A stretch of 51,814 nt of DNA from Sphingobium sp. YR768 (GCF_900111125.1 NZ_FOGE01000029.1:1-51814); one strand, 5' to 3'; shown: positions 24,687 through 33,598, counted from the first letter of the stretch. Translations and numbers: made by a program. The notes: a model not told the origin generated them from the letters alone.

Positions 24687-25708
24687 GCGATAGAATTGCG
24701 ATGACCCTTGCGGAGGCCGATGTGCTGGCCCGCAAGGTGCTGGAAAGCCGGGGACTGGCGCCCGATCATGCCGCCGCCGTCGCCCGGACGATGGTGGCGG
24801 GTGAGCGGGACGGCTGCGCCTCGCATGGCCTGTATCGCCTGCTGGTCGCGGCCAATTCGATCGAGCGGGGCGTGGTGGTGCCCGACGCCGTGCCGGTGGT
24901 GAGCGAACCGGCCGCCGCGCTGGTGCGCGTCGATGGCAAGGGCGGCTTTGCGCAACTGCCGTTCGAGCGCGGGCTGCCGCTGCTGATCGAGAAGGCGCGT
25001 AAATTTGGTATCGCGGCGCTGGCGCTCAACAATGTCGTGCATTTCGCGGCGCTCTGGCCGGAGGTTGAGGCGCTGACCGATGCGGGCCTTGTGGGGCTGG
25101 CCTTTACGCCCAGCCATGCCTGGGTCGCGCCGGAGGGCGGGACGAAGCCGGTGTTCGGGACCAATCCGATCGCCTTTGGCTGGCCGCGTCCGGGTGGGCA
25201 TCCCTTCGTCTTCGACTTTGCCACGAGCGCGGTGGCGCGGGGCGAGATCGAACTGCATCGGCGCGCGGGCAAGACGATCCCGCCCGAATGGGGCTATGAT
25301 AGCGAAGGCCATCCCTCGATCGATCCCAAGGCGGTGCTGGATGGGGCGATGCGCACCTTTGGCGGGCATAAGGGGTCGGCGCTGGCGGCGATGGTGGAAC
25401 TGATCGCCGGGCCGCTGATCGGCGACATGACCAGCGCGGAATCCATGGCGGCCGATGAAGGACGCATGGGATCGCCGATCGGCGGCGAACTGGTGATCGC
25501 GATCGACCCGGCCGGCTTTCTGGGCGCGAGCGTGGAGGATCATCTGGGCCGGGCCGAGGCGATGTTTGAAGCCATCACCGGGCAAGGCGCGCGTCTGCCC
25601 GGATCGCGGCGCTATGTCGCGCGGGCGAAATCGGACGTGGAAGGCGTGCGCATCCCGGCGCAGCTCCACCGGGATATAGTGGCATTGTTGGAAGGGGAAT
25701 TGGCGTGA
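24683..25708 (+). CDS. Ldh2-family NAD(P)H oxidoreductase, possible 1-pyrroline-2-carboxylate reductase
   Basis: A 341-residue member of the malate/L-lactate dehydrogenase (Ldh2/DpkA/YlbC) family, which uses a non-Rossmann NAD(P) fold. Seen motifs are AGERDGCASHGLYRL (49-63), FGTNPIAFGWPRP, HPFVFDFATSAVARGEI and GGHKGSALAAMVELIAG. It starts inside the stop of the glycosidase gene (ATGA) and overlaps the next gene by GTGA. DpkA-type relatives reduce 1-pyrroline-2-carboxylate to L-proline, which would suit proline/hydroxyproline metabolism in this locus. Reduction or oxidation of a 2-keto or sugar acid is an equally open alternative. The family call is firm; the substrate is inferred from neighbours only. 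Confidence 0.82.
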   Translation: MSDRIAMTLAEADVLARKVLESRGLAPDHAAAVARTMVAGERDGCASHGLYRLLVAANSIERGVVVPDAVPVVSEPAAALVRVDGKGGFAQLPFERGLPLLIEKARKFGIAALALNNVVHFAALWPEVEALTDAGLVGLAFTPSHAWVAPEGGTKPVFGTNPIAFGWPRPGGHPFVFDFATSAVARGEIELHRRAGKTIPPEWGYDSEGHPSIDPKAVLDGAMRTFGGHKGSALAAMVELIAGPLIGDMTSAESMAADEGRMGSPIGGELVIAIDPAGFLGASVEDHLGRAEAMFEAITGQGARLPGSRRYVARAKSDVEGVRIPAQLHRDIVALLEGELA

Positions 25709-27465
25709 CGATCTTTGGCGGCCGAAACTGGCTGCTCGCAGGCGCGGCCTTCATCAGTCTGGCGGCGCCTCTCGCGCACGCGCAAACTGCGGATCAGTCC
25801 TTCGAAGCGATCTATTCCTCCGAATATGACTGGCGGCAGAAGCAGTTCGGGCCGAGCGAGGATGGGCCGAAGGATCAACCGCTGATACTGCCCGATGTGA
25901 GCGCCAAGGCGCAGGCGGCGCGGCTCGCGCGCTGGGAGCAGGTCGAAAAGCAACTGGCGGCGATCAAGGTCGATCAACTGTCGCCGGAACAGAAGATCAA
26001 TTTCGCCGTCTATAAAGGACAGATCGATGCGCTGGCCGCCGAGCAGCGCTATCATGAATATGAGAAGCCGCTGAACGCCGACACCAGCTTCTGGGGCGAT
26101 CTGGCCGGATGGGCGCGCGATCCGCTGCGCGATGAGGCGGGCGCGCGGCACTATATCGCCATGCTGCGCGACATTCCGCGCTATTATGATCAGCAGATCG
26201 CGAATATGCGGGCCGGGCTGAAGCGCGGCTTCACCCCGGCGCAGATCACCTTGCAGGGCCGCGATATCGGCGTCGAGCAGGTGGCGAATGCGAAGAGCGT
26301 GGAGGAGAACCCCTTCTACGCGCCGTTCAAGGCTTTGCCCGCGACCATTCCCGCCGATGTGCAGGCGACGTTGAAGAGCGAGGCACAGGCCGCGATCGCG
26401 CAGGCGGTGGTGCCGGCGCACAAGACGCTGCTGACCTTCCTGCGGCAGGACTATCTGCCGGGCGCGCGCAAGGATCTGGCCGCCTATAAACTGCCCGACG
26501 GCAAGGCCTATTATCAGTCCAAGATTCGCGAGTTCGTGACGCTCGACAAGAGCCCGGAGGATATCCACCAGATCGGCCTGAAGGAAATGGCGCGCATCCG
26601 CGAGCAGATGGCGGAGGTGATGCAGCAGGTGGACTTCAAGGGCGACCTGCCGGCCTTCCTGACTTTCCTGCGGACCGATCCGCAATTTTATCCCAAGACG
26701 CCGCAGGATCTGCTCAATCGGGCGGCCTGGATCGCCAAGACATTCGACGGCAAGGCATCCGAGTTTTTCGGGCGGATGCCGCGCATGCGATTCGCGATCA
26801 AGCCGGTGCCCGACCACATCGCGCCTTTCTATACCGGCGGGCGCGGCGGCCCGGGCATCTATCTGGTCAACACCTATAATCTGCCGTCGCGCCCTTATTA
26901 TTCGCAGGTCGCGCTGACGCTGCATGAAAGCGCGCCGGGCCATGCGATGCAGATGCCGCTGGCGGCGGAGAATAAGGCGCTGCCGGCCTTCCGCCGCGAT
27001 ACCTATCTGTCCGCCTATGGCGAGGGCTGGGCGCTCTATTGCGAGGCGCTGGGTGAGGATATGGGCATGTATGAAACGCCCTATGACCGGTTCGGCATGC
27101 TGAGCTATCAGGCGTGGCGCGCGTCGCGGCTGGTGGTCGATACCGGCATCCATGCGATGGGCTGGACCCGGAAGCAGGCGCAGGATTATCTGCACGACAA
27201 TACGGCGCTGTCCGATCATGAGATCGAGACGGAAGTGGACCGCTATATCGCCTGGCCGGGGCAGGCGCTGTCCTATTATATGGGCGAGCTGGCGTTCGTC
27301 GATGCCCGCAAGAAGGCCGAGATGGCGCTGGGGCCGAAATTCAATATTCGCGCTTTCCATGACGCGGTGCTGGCGCTGGGCGCGGTGCCGCTGCCGGTCA
27401 TCGACCAGCGCGTCGACCAGCTGATCGCCGATGGCGGCAAGGGGCCTTATCCCGATGAAGAATGA
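25705..27465 (+). CDS. DUF885 zinc-peptidase-like protein, exported
   Basis: A 586-residue protein with a signal peptide (LLAGAAFISLAAPLAHA, cut near 26) and a mostly helical DUF885 domain. The metal motif HESAPGH lies at 407-413 (H407, E408, H413) and a third ligand E440 in YGEGWALYCE. The spacing HE-S-x-PGH is characteristic of this family, which is related to neutral zinc peptidases, probably with carboxypeptidase-like action. The start is GTG 25705, overlapping the preceding stop. Lying between the arabinofuranosidase and the GH43 gene, it likely trims deglycosylated peptides in the periplasm. No substrate can be read directly. Confidence 0.85.
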   Translation: MTIFGGRNWLLAGAAFISLAAPLAHAQTADQSFEAIYSSEYDWRQKQFGPSEDGPKDQPLILPDVSAKAQAARLARWEQVEKQLAAIKVDQLSPEQKINFAVYKGQIDALAAEQRYHEYEKPLNADTSFWGDLAGWARDPLRDEAGARHYIAMLRDIPRYYDQQIANMRAGLKRGFTPAQITLQGRDIGVEQVANAKSVEENPFYAPFKALPATIPADVQATLKSEAQAAIAQAVVPAHKTLLTFLRQDYLPGARKDLAAYKLPDGKAYYQSKIREFVTLDKSPEDIHQIGLKEMARIREQMAEVMQQVDFKGDLPAFLTFLRTDPQFYPKTPQDLLNRAAWIAKTFDGKASEFFGRMPRMRFAIKPVPDHIAPFYTGGRGGPGIYLVNTYNLPSRPYYSQVALTLHESAPGHAMQMPLAAENKALPAFRRDTYLSAYGEGWALYCEALGEDMGMYETPYDRFGMLSYQAWRASRLVVDTGIHAMGWTRKQAQDYLHDNTALSDHEIETEVDRYIAWPGQALSYYMGELAFVDARKKAEMALGPKFNIRAFHDAVLALGAVPLPVIDQRVDQLIADGGKGPYPDEE

Positions 27466-29026
27466 ACTGCTTGCCGGCATCGCGCTGGTTCTGGCCGTCG
27501 CGCCCGCCGGGGCGCAGGAGGCGCGTCAGATCAGCGTGCCGGGTAATCCGATCCTGGCCGATGGCGATTATTATTCGACTGATCCGGCGCCCTTCGTCGC
27601 GGACGGGGCGCTGTGGATCCTCGCCGGGCGTGATCAGGCGCCGCCCGACGTCAATGATTTCATCATGGGCGAATGGCAGTTGCTGAAGACCGACGATCCC
27701 AAATCGGGGAAATGGACCCATTATCCCGCCATCGCCAAGCCGGAAAATGTCTTCGCCTGGGCGGAGGAGGCGCGGGCCTATGCCGGGCAGATCATCCAGG
27801 GGCCGGACAAGCGCTATTATTTGTACGCCCCGGTGCTGGAGAAGGATAGCGATGCGCAGGATCGCTTCGCCATCGGCGTGGCGGTGGCGGACAGCCCGAC
27901 CGGGCCGTGGCGCGACGCGCATCCCGCCGGGCCGATCATCTCGCAACGGGCGCCGGTGAAGAATGATATCCAGAATATCGACCCCACCATCCTGATCGAT
28001 GATGACGGGCGGGTCTATATTTATTGGGGGACGTTCGGCCAGTTGCGCGGCATGGAGCTGGAGCGTGACATGATCACGCCCAAGGGGCCGGAGCGCAGCA
28101 TCGAGGGGCTGACCGGGTTTTTCGAGGCGCCCTGGATCATGAAGCGCAAGGGCGTCTATTATATGCTCTATGCCGGGAACAGGGCCGGGCCGAAGTCCGA
28201 TTGCACCCCGGCGGTCTATCATGCCTGTATCGCCTATGGCACGGCATCTTCGCCCATGGGGCCGTGGACCTATCGCGGCGTGGCGCTGAAGCCGGTATCG
28301 TCGACCACGTCCCATTCGGGCGCGGTGGAGTTTAAGGGCCAATGGTATCTGGCCTATCATACGGCCGATGCGAAGGGCGGCGGGCATTTCCGGCGCAGCG
28401 TGGCGCTGGACAGGATCGAGTGGGACGACAGCGTGACGCCAGCGCGCATCCGGACCGTCGTGCCGACCTTGCGGCCGCAGCCGCCCCTCGCCCCGACGCG
28501 GAACATTGCGCGGGCGGCGTCGGCCACGGCCTCCAACGCGCCGCTGCCGGTGCAATATTGGATCAAGTCGCTGAACGACGGCATCACCAAGGCTGCGCCA
28601 TTGCCGCCCGACATGTGGGGCAGCTGGTCGCCGAACAATCCGGCGAGCCAGTGGATCGAATATCGGTGGAACAAGCCCGTGACGATCGACGGATCGCGCA
28701 TCTGGTTCTGGAACGACCAGCCGGCGGGATCGGGTGTTGGGGTTGCGCCACCGGCGAGCTGGCGGCTGGAATATTGGAACAGCCTTGGCAATGGCGGATG
28801 GAAGCCGGTGCCGGGTGCGAGCGCCTATGGCACCGAGCCGGGCGCGTTTCAGGACGTGACCTTCCCGCCGATCCGCACCCGCTGCCTGCGCGCGGTGATG
28901 ACGGCGTCCGGCGATGGCAAGAGCCATGCGGGGCTGGCGGTGCAGGAATGGGAGGTTCTGGCGCCCAAAACCGCGCCGCCGGTGGTGCGGGACGCTGAAG
29001 CGAAGCCTGCGCCGGGATGTAGCTGA
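27455..29026 (+). CDS. GH43-like glycosidase with C-terminal F5/8-type sugar-binding domain
   Basis: A 523-residue exported protein (signal peptide residues 1-20). Its five-blade propeller carries the GH43 triad in order: D43 (base, YYSTDPAPFV), D176 (pKa modulator, IDPTILIDDDG) and E224 (acid, FFEAPWIMKRKG). Residues about 360-505 form a discoidin/CBM32-like beta domain with SQWIEYRWNKPVTIDGSRIW. GH43 members are mostly alpha-L-arabinofuranosidases or beta-xylosidases. In extensins the outermost arabinose is alpha-1,3-linked, and HypAA of Bifidobacterium is a GH43 enzyme for it, so that role fits here. The start ATG 27455 overlaps the DUF885 gene by 11 bases and follows AAGGGG. The gene ends before a clear terminator. 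Confidence 0.85.
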   Translation: MKNELLAGIALVLAVAPAGAQEARQISVPGNPILADGDYYSTDPAPFVADGALWILAGRDQAPPDVNDFIMGEWQLLKTDDPKSGKWTHYPAIAKPENVFAWAEEARAYAGQIIQGPDKRYYLYAPVLEKDSDAQDRFAIGVAVADSPTGPWRDAHPAGPIISQRAPVKNDIQNIDPTILIDDDGRVYIYWGTFGQLRGMELERDMITPKGPERSIEGLTGFFEAPWIMKRKGVYYMLYAGNRAGPKSDCTPAVYHACIAYGTASSPMGPWTYRGVALKPVSSTTSHSGAVEFKGQWYLAYHTADAKGGGHFRRSVALDRIEWDDSVTPARIRTVVPTLRPQPPLAPTRNIARAASATASNAPLPVQYWIKSLNDGITKAAPLPPDMWGSWSPNNPASQWIEYRWNKPVTIDGSRIWFWNDQPAGSGVGVAPPASWRLEYWNSLGNGGWKPVPGASAYGTEPGAFQDVTFPPIRTRCLRAVMTASGDGKSHAGLAVQEWEVLAPKTAPPVVRDAEAKPAPGCS

Positions 29027-29061
29027 GGCTAAGCGCGCCTAGCAAAAATCGGGACGAAGAA

Positions 29062-29093
29062 GGGGAATGCGGGCGACTGCATTTCCTTTTTTT
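29062..29093 (+). terminator. Rho-independent terminator after the glycosidase operon
   Basis: GGGAATGC (29063-29070) and GCATTTCC (29079-29086) pair over 8 bp with one G-U, around an 8-base loop, followed by seven T. It separates the arabinofuranosidase operon from the receptor gene. The 29027-29238 gap otherwise holds only the receptor promoter, operator and ribosome site. Confidence 0.8.
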
Positions 29094-29164
29094 ATGATTT
29101 TTCAAAGGCTTGAATTTCGGAATTTCACCTATCGAAACTTTGTTGCCGTCCTGTTGCAATCCCC

Positions 29165-29201
29165 TTGACTCCGACAAAATAAAGTAAGTAGTATACGATA
29201 T
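29165..29201 (+). promoter_or_regulatory. Receptor promoter with shared operator, site D
   Basis: TTGACT (29165-29170) and TAGTAT (29189-29194), 18 bases apart, form a plausible promoter. The operator AAGTAGTATACGATAT (29186-29201) matches the consensus at 13 of 16 bases and overlaps the -10. Sites C and D share the longer string TAGTATACGATAT, which supports common recognition. Confidence 0.6.
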
Positions 29202-29238
29202 AAGTTAAGGCGTTTAGCCGGATAAAGGGGAAGTTCGG

Positions 29239-31965
29239 ATGAAGTCACGTACGGTTCTCAACATGTCGGCGGCTTTGTCCGCCCTTGCACTTGCTTCGGT
29301 TTCAGCCATGGCGATGGCGCAGGACGCGCCTGAAACGCCGGCTGTCGCGGAGGGCGCGAAGCCCGATATCATCGTGACCGGCGTGCGCGGCGCGGTGGCG
29401 GCGGCGACAACCAAGAAGCAGAATAGCAAGCAGATCGTCGATTCGGTCGTCGCCGAGGACGCCGGTAAATTGCCGGACAATAACGTCCCCGAGGCATTGG
29501 CGCGTGTGACCGGCGTGCAGATCGACCGCGCACGTGGTCAGGGGCAGGGCGTCACGATCCGCGGGCTTGCCGAAGTGCAGACTACCGTCAACGGCAACAA
29601 CACCAATCTTGGCGATGGTCGTTCGCTCAATCTGGCCGACATTCCGGCGGAACTGCTCAAGTCCGTCGACGTCTACAAGACCCGGTCGGCCGATCAGGTC
29701 GAAGGCGGCATCGCCGGCACCGTCAATGTGGAACTGCGTCGCCCGTTCGACCTGAAGAAGGGCTGGACCATCGCCGGCAGCGTACGCGGTTCCTATGACG
29801 ATATTTCGGAGAAGGTCAGCCCTTATGGCAGCCTGCTGGTGGCGAACCGTTTCGAAACCGGCATCGGCGAAATTGGCTTTCTGGTGAACGCATCGCTGAC
29901 CAAGACCAATTATCGCGAAAATTATATCGACAGTGAATCGCCCTTCACGACGGCGGTCAATGGTTCCAACATCGTTATCCCCTATCGCGCGCAATATGGC
30001 ATTGAGCAGGGCAATGTGAAGCGCCCGTCGATCAACGCCGTGCTGCAATGGCAGGCCAGCGACAATCTCGATTTCGTGCTGGAAGGCGGCTATCTGGGGT
30101 CGCGTGAAAAGCGGTCGGTCGAGCGCCTTTATGTGCAGGACATGCCTTTCGCCGCCAACTATAGCGACATCGTCCTGATGCCCGACGGCAAGACGGTGAA
30201 GTCGCTGACGGTCAGCAATCCCAATGGCATCGCTGCGGGTATCGACACCCAGTATAACAGCTTCCATTCCAACCTCTACACCAGCAATCTGGAAGCGCAC
30301 TGGCATAATGATCGCGCCCAGTTGAACGTGGGCGTCCAGTATAACTGGTCGAACGAAGGCAATTATTTCGTCGAGACGATCCTGCGTCCGAACAATCTGA
30401 ATTCGGCTACGGTCGATTTCGCGTCCGATCTTTACAGCAAGGGTGCGCCGTCGATCACTTTCAATGGCGTCGATCTGTCCGACATTTCCAGCTATGGCGT
30501 CGATCGCTTCCAGGACAATCGCGGCGGATCGAAGAACAGGGAGTTTGCCAGCCAGGCTGACCTGACCCTGAAACTGAGCGACGAGTCCTTCCTGCGCAGT
30601 TTGCAGGTCGGTGGCCGTTATAATCAGCGCAAGACCAGCCGCTATTATGGGTATCGTGACGGCTTCCCCCGTGTGAACGGCGAACGGGCGCCGCTCAGCC
30701 TGCTTCCCGGCTTCGGCGATGCATCGTTGGTCGGCCCCGACATCGGTGGTTCCACCATGCAATGGTATCGGGTTCCGGGGGCGACCCTGCTGGCAAACAT
30801 TGACGCTATCCGCGCCTTCATCCAGCAATATGATCCGGGCAATGCTGCGCGGTTCGCCAGCGAATTCCCGCCGAGCGACCTTGGGCAGACCTTCCAGTCC
30901 AACGAGAAGAATTTCGCCGCCTATGCTCAGGTCAACTGGGGCTTCAAACTGGGTAATATCCCGGTCGATGGCGTGACCGGCGTGCGCTACACCAATACCT
31001 GGGGCAGTTCGAACAGCTTCAACTACCGTCCGGGCGACGTGACCAACGGGTATCAGGACATCGTTCAGGAATCGCCGGGCCGCGGCAATTATTATGACGT
31101 GCTGCCCAGCGCGACCGCGATCATCCACTTCACGCCAAAGATGCAGTTGCGCCTGGCCTATAGCACCAACGTCCAGCGCCCCAGCTTCTACGACTCGCGG
31201 CCCTTCTATTTTGCAGAAACGCGGGCCAATCCACCGATTATCTATGCCGGCAACCCGGACCTGAAGGCGCAACGCGACAAGGCGTTCGACATCAGTGCCG
31301 AATATTATTTCGGGCGTGGTGGACAGATCTCGCTCGCCGGCTATCACAAGAAGACCACCGGTTCGCTATTCTACAGCCGCGAACTGGTGACGGCTGCGGA
31401 ACTGGCGCTCTATGGCGTTAATGCGCCCTCCGGCTATGTCGAGCAGTTGCGCAATGTGGGCGATGGCACCTTCACGGGGGTCGAGGGCACGTTCCAGACC
31501 TTCTTCGACTTCCTGCCGGGGGCTTTGCGCAATTTCGGTGTGAAGCTGAATGGATCGCACATGTTCAAGGCGCGGATCGAATATGATGATGAGGAGAGCT
31601 TCCCCGGCGAATTCGACTCCCCGAACACGTCGAAATGGACAGCCAACATGGAGCTGTTCTACGATACGCCCAAGTTCAGTGCCCGTGTCGCCTATAATTA
31701 CCGCTCCTTGTATCGCATGGGGGTATGGCTCGACCCCAATAGCGGCAATGCGCATGATGCGACCTATTCGCCCTATAATGCCGCGACGGAACGACTGGAT
31801 GCCGCTGTCAACTATACGCCGGTCAAGTTCATGACCCTTTCGCTGGAAGCGACGAACATATTGGGTAGCGACGTGTTCCGCTATCATGGCAGCCAGAATC
31901 TTCTGCCGCTCGGCGTCCGCACGCTGGCGCGGACTGCGCAGGCCAGCGTTCGCTTCCGCTTCTGA
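29239..31965 (+). CDS. TonB-dependent outer-membrane receptor
   Basis: A 908-residue receptor with a signal peptide (about 1-28), a plug domain starting near DIIVTGVRGAV (TonB-box-like), VDSVVAEDAGKLPDNNVPEAL and VTIRGLAEVQTTVNG, and a 22-strand barrel ending in SVRFRF with the typical terminal Phe. Plug wording of the type DAGKLPDNNVPEALARVTGVQI is common in carbohydrate-type receptors of sphingomonads and xanthomonads. The start has AAAGGGG 8-9 bases upstream. It has its own promoter with operator site D and is followed by a strong terminator, so it is probably expressed alone and at high level. I infer uptake of glycopeptides or arabino-oligosaccharides released outside the cell. Confidence 0.93.
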   Translation: MKSRTVLNMSAALSALALASVSAMAMAQDAPETPAVAEGAKPDIIVTGVRGAVAAATTKKQNSKQIVDSVVAEDAGKLPDNNVPEALARVTGVQIDRARGQGQGVTIRGLAEVQTTVNGNNTNLGDGRSLNLADIPAELLKSVDVYKTRSADQVEGGIAGTVNVELRRPFDLKKGWTIAGSVRGSYDDISEKVSPYGSLLVANRFETGIGEIGFLVNASLTKTNYRENYIDSESPFTTAVNGSNIVIPYRAQYGIEQGNVKRPSINAVLQWQASDNLDFVLEGGYLGSREKRSVERLYVQDMPFAANYSDIVLMPDGKTVKSLTVSNPNGIAAGIDTQYNSFHSNLYTSNLEAHWHNDRAQLNVGVQYNWSNEGNYFVETILRPNNLNSATVDFASDLYSKGAPSITFNGVDLSDISSYGVDRFQDNRGGSKNREFASQADLTLKLSDESFLRSLQVGGRYNQRKTSRYYGYRDGFPRVNGERAPLSLLPGFGDASLVGPDIGGSTMQWYRVPGATLLANIDAIRAFIQQYDPGNAARFASEFPPSDLGQTFQSNEKNFAAYAQVNWGFKLGNIPVDGVTGVRYTNTWGSSNSFNYRPGDVTNGYQDIVQESPGRGNYYDVLPSATAIIHFTPKMQLRLAYSTNVQRPSFYDSRPFYFAETRANPPIIYAGNPDLKAQRDKAFDISAEYYFGRGGQISLAGYHKKTTGSLFYSRELVTAAELALYGVNAPSGYVEQLRNVGDGTFTGVEGTFQTFFDFLPGALRNFGVKLNGSHMFKARIEYDDEESFPGEFDSPNTSKWTANMELFYDTPKFSARVAYNYRSLYRMGVWLDPNSGNAHDATYSPYNAATERLDAAVNYTPVKFMTLSLEATNILGSDVFRYHGSQNLLPLGVRTLARTAQASVRFRF

Positions 31966-31991
31966 TCATAATGCGCAGCTAGACAGACAGA

Positions 31992-32026
31992 GCGGTCGTG
32001 GCGGGGTTTCGCCACGGCCGCTTTTT
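31992..32026 (+). terminator. Rho-independent terminator after the receptor gene
   Basis: GCGGTCGTGGCG (31992-32003) and CGCCACGGCCGC (32010-32021) form a 12-bp stem with a single G-U pair and a 6-base loop, followed by TTTTTC. It is the strongest terminator in the window. The next gene starts only about 20 bases later, so the small-protein genes may depend on readthrough. Confidence 0.9.
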
Positions 32027-32046
32027 CTTTGAGGGGGGATAAGAGC

Positions 32047-32616
32047 GTGCGGATAGTTGCGATGGGAATGGCATTGCTCGCGCTGACGGCGGGGCATGGG
32101 CAGGCGAAGGAAGTGACGGTCATGGTGCCCGCCACCGCCATGCCGTGGAATCCCGGCATCAATGGCAAGAAGAGTTTCGGGCGGCGCGACGGCAGTCGGC
32201 CGGTCATGATTGCGGGGCAGCATCTGTTCGAAGGCGCCAAGGTCCGCTTTGCGGCGTCGGGGGAAACCACGACCATTCCCGGCGGCATCGCGATCGGGCC
32301 GGACGGGCAGGCGGATTTCGTGGCCGACGACAATATCGGCAATTCAGGCCTGGTCTTTCCCGGCCATTATGTCGATCGGGCGACGCGGCCGGTGAAGCTG
32401 AATGCGCTGCTCGGCGCCTTCATCGATGCGGATGGCCGGATCGTGGGCGCGCCCTTTCTGGTCGGGGCGCAGGCGGCGGTAAGCGTGCCGGCCGGCGCGA
32501 TGGGTATTTCGCTGGGCATCAATGACGACATCTATGCCGACAATGCGGGCAGCCTGACAGTGACGGTCGATATTCCCGAAGCCAAAGTGATCGTGGAGGA
32601 TAAGGAGGGGCAATGA
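32047..32616 (+). CDS. Small secreted protein with LecA (PA-IL)-like domain, first copy
   Basis: About 189 residues with a signal peptide ending at GHGQA. The C-terminal part aligns by eye with the galactose lectin LecA of Pseudomonas: GAFIDADGRIVGAPFLVG then VSVPAGAMGISLGINDDIYA and DNAGSLTVTVDI, against GALVMKIGNSGTIPVNTG and ITLIYNDVPGTYGNNSGSF of LecA. The Asp/Asn cluster that binds calcium and galactose in LecA is largely kept (NDD and DN). The start is GTG 32047, with GGGGGA 7 bases upstream; ATG 32062 is an alternative. It overlaps the next gene (ATGA), which encodes a relative. I infer a periplasmic or surface galactoside binder, unproven. Confidence 0.6.
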   Translation: MRIVAMGMALLALTAGHGQAKEVTVMVPATAMPWNPGINGKKSFGRRDGSRPVMIAGQHLFEGAKVRFAASGETTTIPGGIAIGPDGQADFVADDNIGNSGLVFPGHYVDRATRPVKLNALLGAFIDADGRIVGAPFLVGAQAAVSVPAGAMGISLGINDDIYADNAGSLTVTVDIPEAKVIVEDKEGQ

Positions 32617-33152
32617 TGAAGGGGATTTTGTGCGCCGCGATCCTGCTGGCGTCGGCCGCGCCGGCGATGGCGCGGGATATTCAGATCAGCGTCGATGCCC
32701 GATCCGGCCCGTGGCTGAACAAGGCCAACAAGAAGATGCGCTATGGCAAGGGGGATGAGCAACCGCCCGCCATGGTCGGCGGCTTCGTCAATGACACGGC
32801 CGAGAAGATTGCGATCATGGTCGACGATGGCGCCATGACGCAGGTCGACGGTCAGGCTGTCGGGCCTGAGGGTCTGGAGGGCCAGGCGGTGGACGACCAG
32901 CCCGGCGATGGTGGCAAATATTTCCCCAGCCTTTATGCGCCCAAAATACTGTACCCCAATAATCGCCACGCGCTGATCGCGGCCTTTGTCGACGCGAAGG
33001 GCGGCCTGATGGGGCGACCCTTTGCGGTGGGCAAGGGCGCGCGGGTCACGATCCCGGATCAGGCGGCGGGTCTGGTGATGGGGTTTAATGATGTCAGCTT
33101 CGCCGGGAATAGCGGGGCGCTGAACGTCACCGTCACCGTGCCGGACGAATGA
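32613..33152 (+). CDS. Small secreted protein with LecA (PA-IL)-like domain, second copy
   Basis: A 179-residue paralogue of the preceding protein. It has a signal peptide (GILCAAILLASAAPAMA) and the same C-terminal pattern: LIAAFVDAKGGLMGRPFAVG, then ARVTIPDQAAGLVMGFNDVS and GNSGALNVTVTV. GFNDVSFAGNSG is very close to the LecA loop YNDVPGTYGNNSG, although one of the two calcium-binding Asn residues is Gly here. The start ATG 32613 overlaps the previous stop, so the two are translationally coupled and may form a pair or heteromer. No catalytic motif is seen. Confidence 0.6.
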   Translation: MMKGILCAAILLASAAPAMARDIQISVDARSGPWLNKANKKMRYGKGDEQPPAMVGGFVNDTAEKIAIMVDDGAMTQVDGQAVGPEGLEGQAVDDQPGDGGKYFPSLYAPKILYPNNRHALIAAFVDAKGGLMGRPFAVGKGARVTIPDQAAGLVMGFNDVSFAGNSGALNVTVTVPDE

Positions 33153-33180
33153 TCGACCTTTTATGCGAAAGGAGCATGTC

Positions 33181-33576
33181 ATGATGCAAAGCAGAACCCT
33201 GACCGCCCTGCTGCTGGTGGGGATGATGACCGCTTCCGCCGTGATGGCGCGCAAGCCGGCGGCCGAGAAGCGCTGCGTGCTGCAAAGCCGGGTGGCCGCG
33301 CCGGTCGTGCGCGATGACGGGCGGCTTTATTTCCGGGGGCAGCCGGACCGCAAGCAATCCTATATCGCGGTCTTCAAGGGCGGCGCCTGTCCCGGCCTCA
33401 ACCGTTTCGCGACCGCAATCGTGGAGTCGACGGGGGCAGGCTATTGCGAGGGGGACAAGGTGCGCGCACTGGCGACGCCCAGCCAGATTCCCGGCCCGCT
33501 CTGCGTCATCGATCATCTGATGCCCTTTGCCGGCAACGTCGATGATCCCGTGCTGGATGAGAGCGGTAACAAATGA
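33181..33576 (+). CDS. Small secreted cysteine-containing protein (DUF6491-like)
   Basis: A 131-residue protein with a signal peptide (SRTLTALLLVGMMTASAVMA). Four cysteines occur, in KRCVLQ, GACPGLNR, GYCEGDKV and PLCVID, probably forming two disulfides. The pattern (Cys, YFRG, C-P-G-L, C-x-G-D-x-V) resembles the DUF6491 family of small proteobacterial exported proteins of unknown function; this is recalled, not searched. The start is ATG 33181 with AAAGGAG six bases upstream. It lies 28 bases after the LecA-like pair and just before the hydroxyproline operon promoter. Confidence 0.6.
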   Translation: MMQSRTLTALLLVGMMTASAVMARKPAAEKRCVLQSRVAAPVVRDDGRLYFRGQPDRKQSYIAVFKGGACPGLNRFATAIVESTGAGYCEGDKVRALATPSQIPGPLCVIDHLMPFAGNVDDPVLDESGNK

Positions 33577-33598
33577 TTGCCGCACTGCAAAAAATCCG

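Noticed and set aside
25612..28927. Long minus-strand frames opposite the DUF885 and GH43 genes, also 24554-25669
   Set aside because: Shadows of genes with clear catalytic motifs; Arg/His-rich composition typical of antisense translation.
29302..31347. A 681-codon minus-strand frame opposite the TonB receptor
   Set aside because: The receptor on the plus strand has full plug and barrel motifs; the antisense product has no family features.
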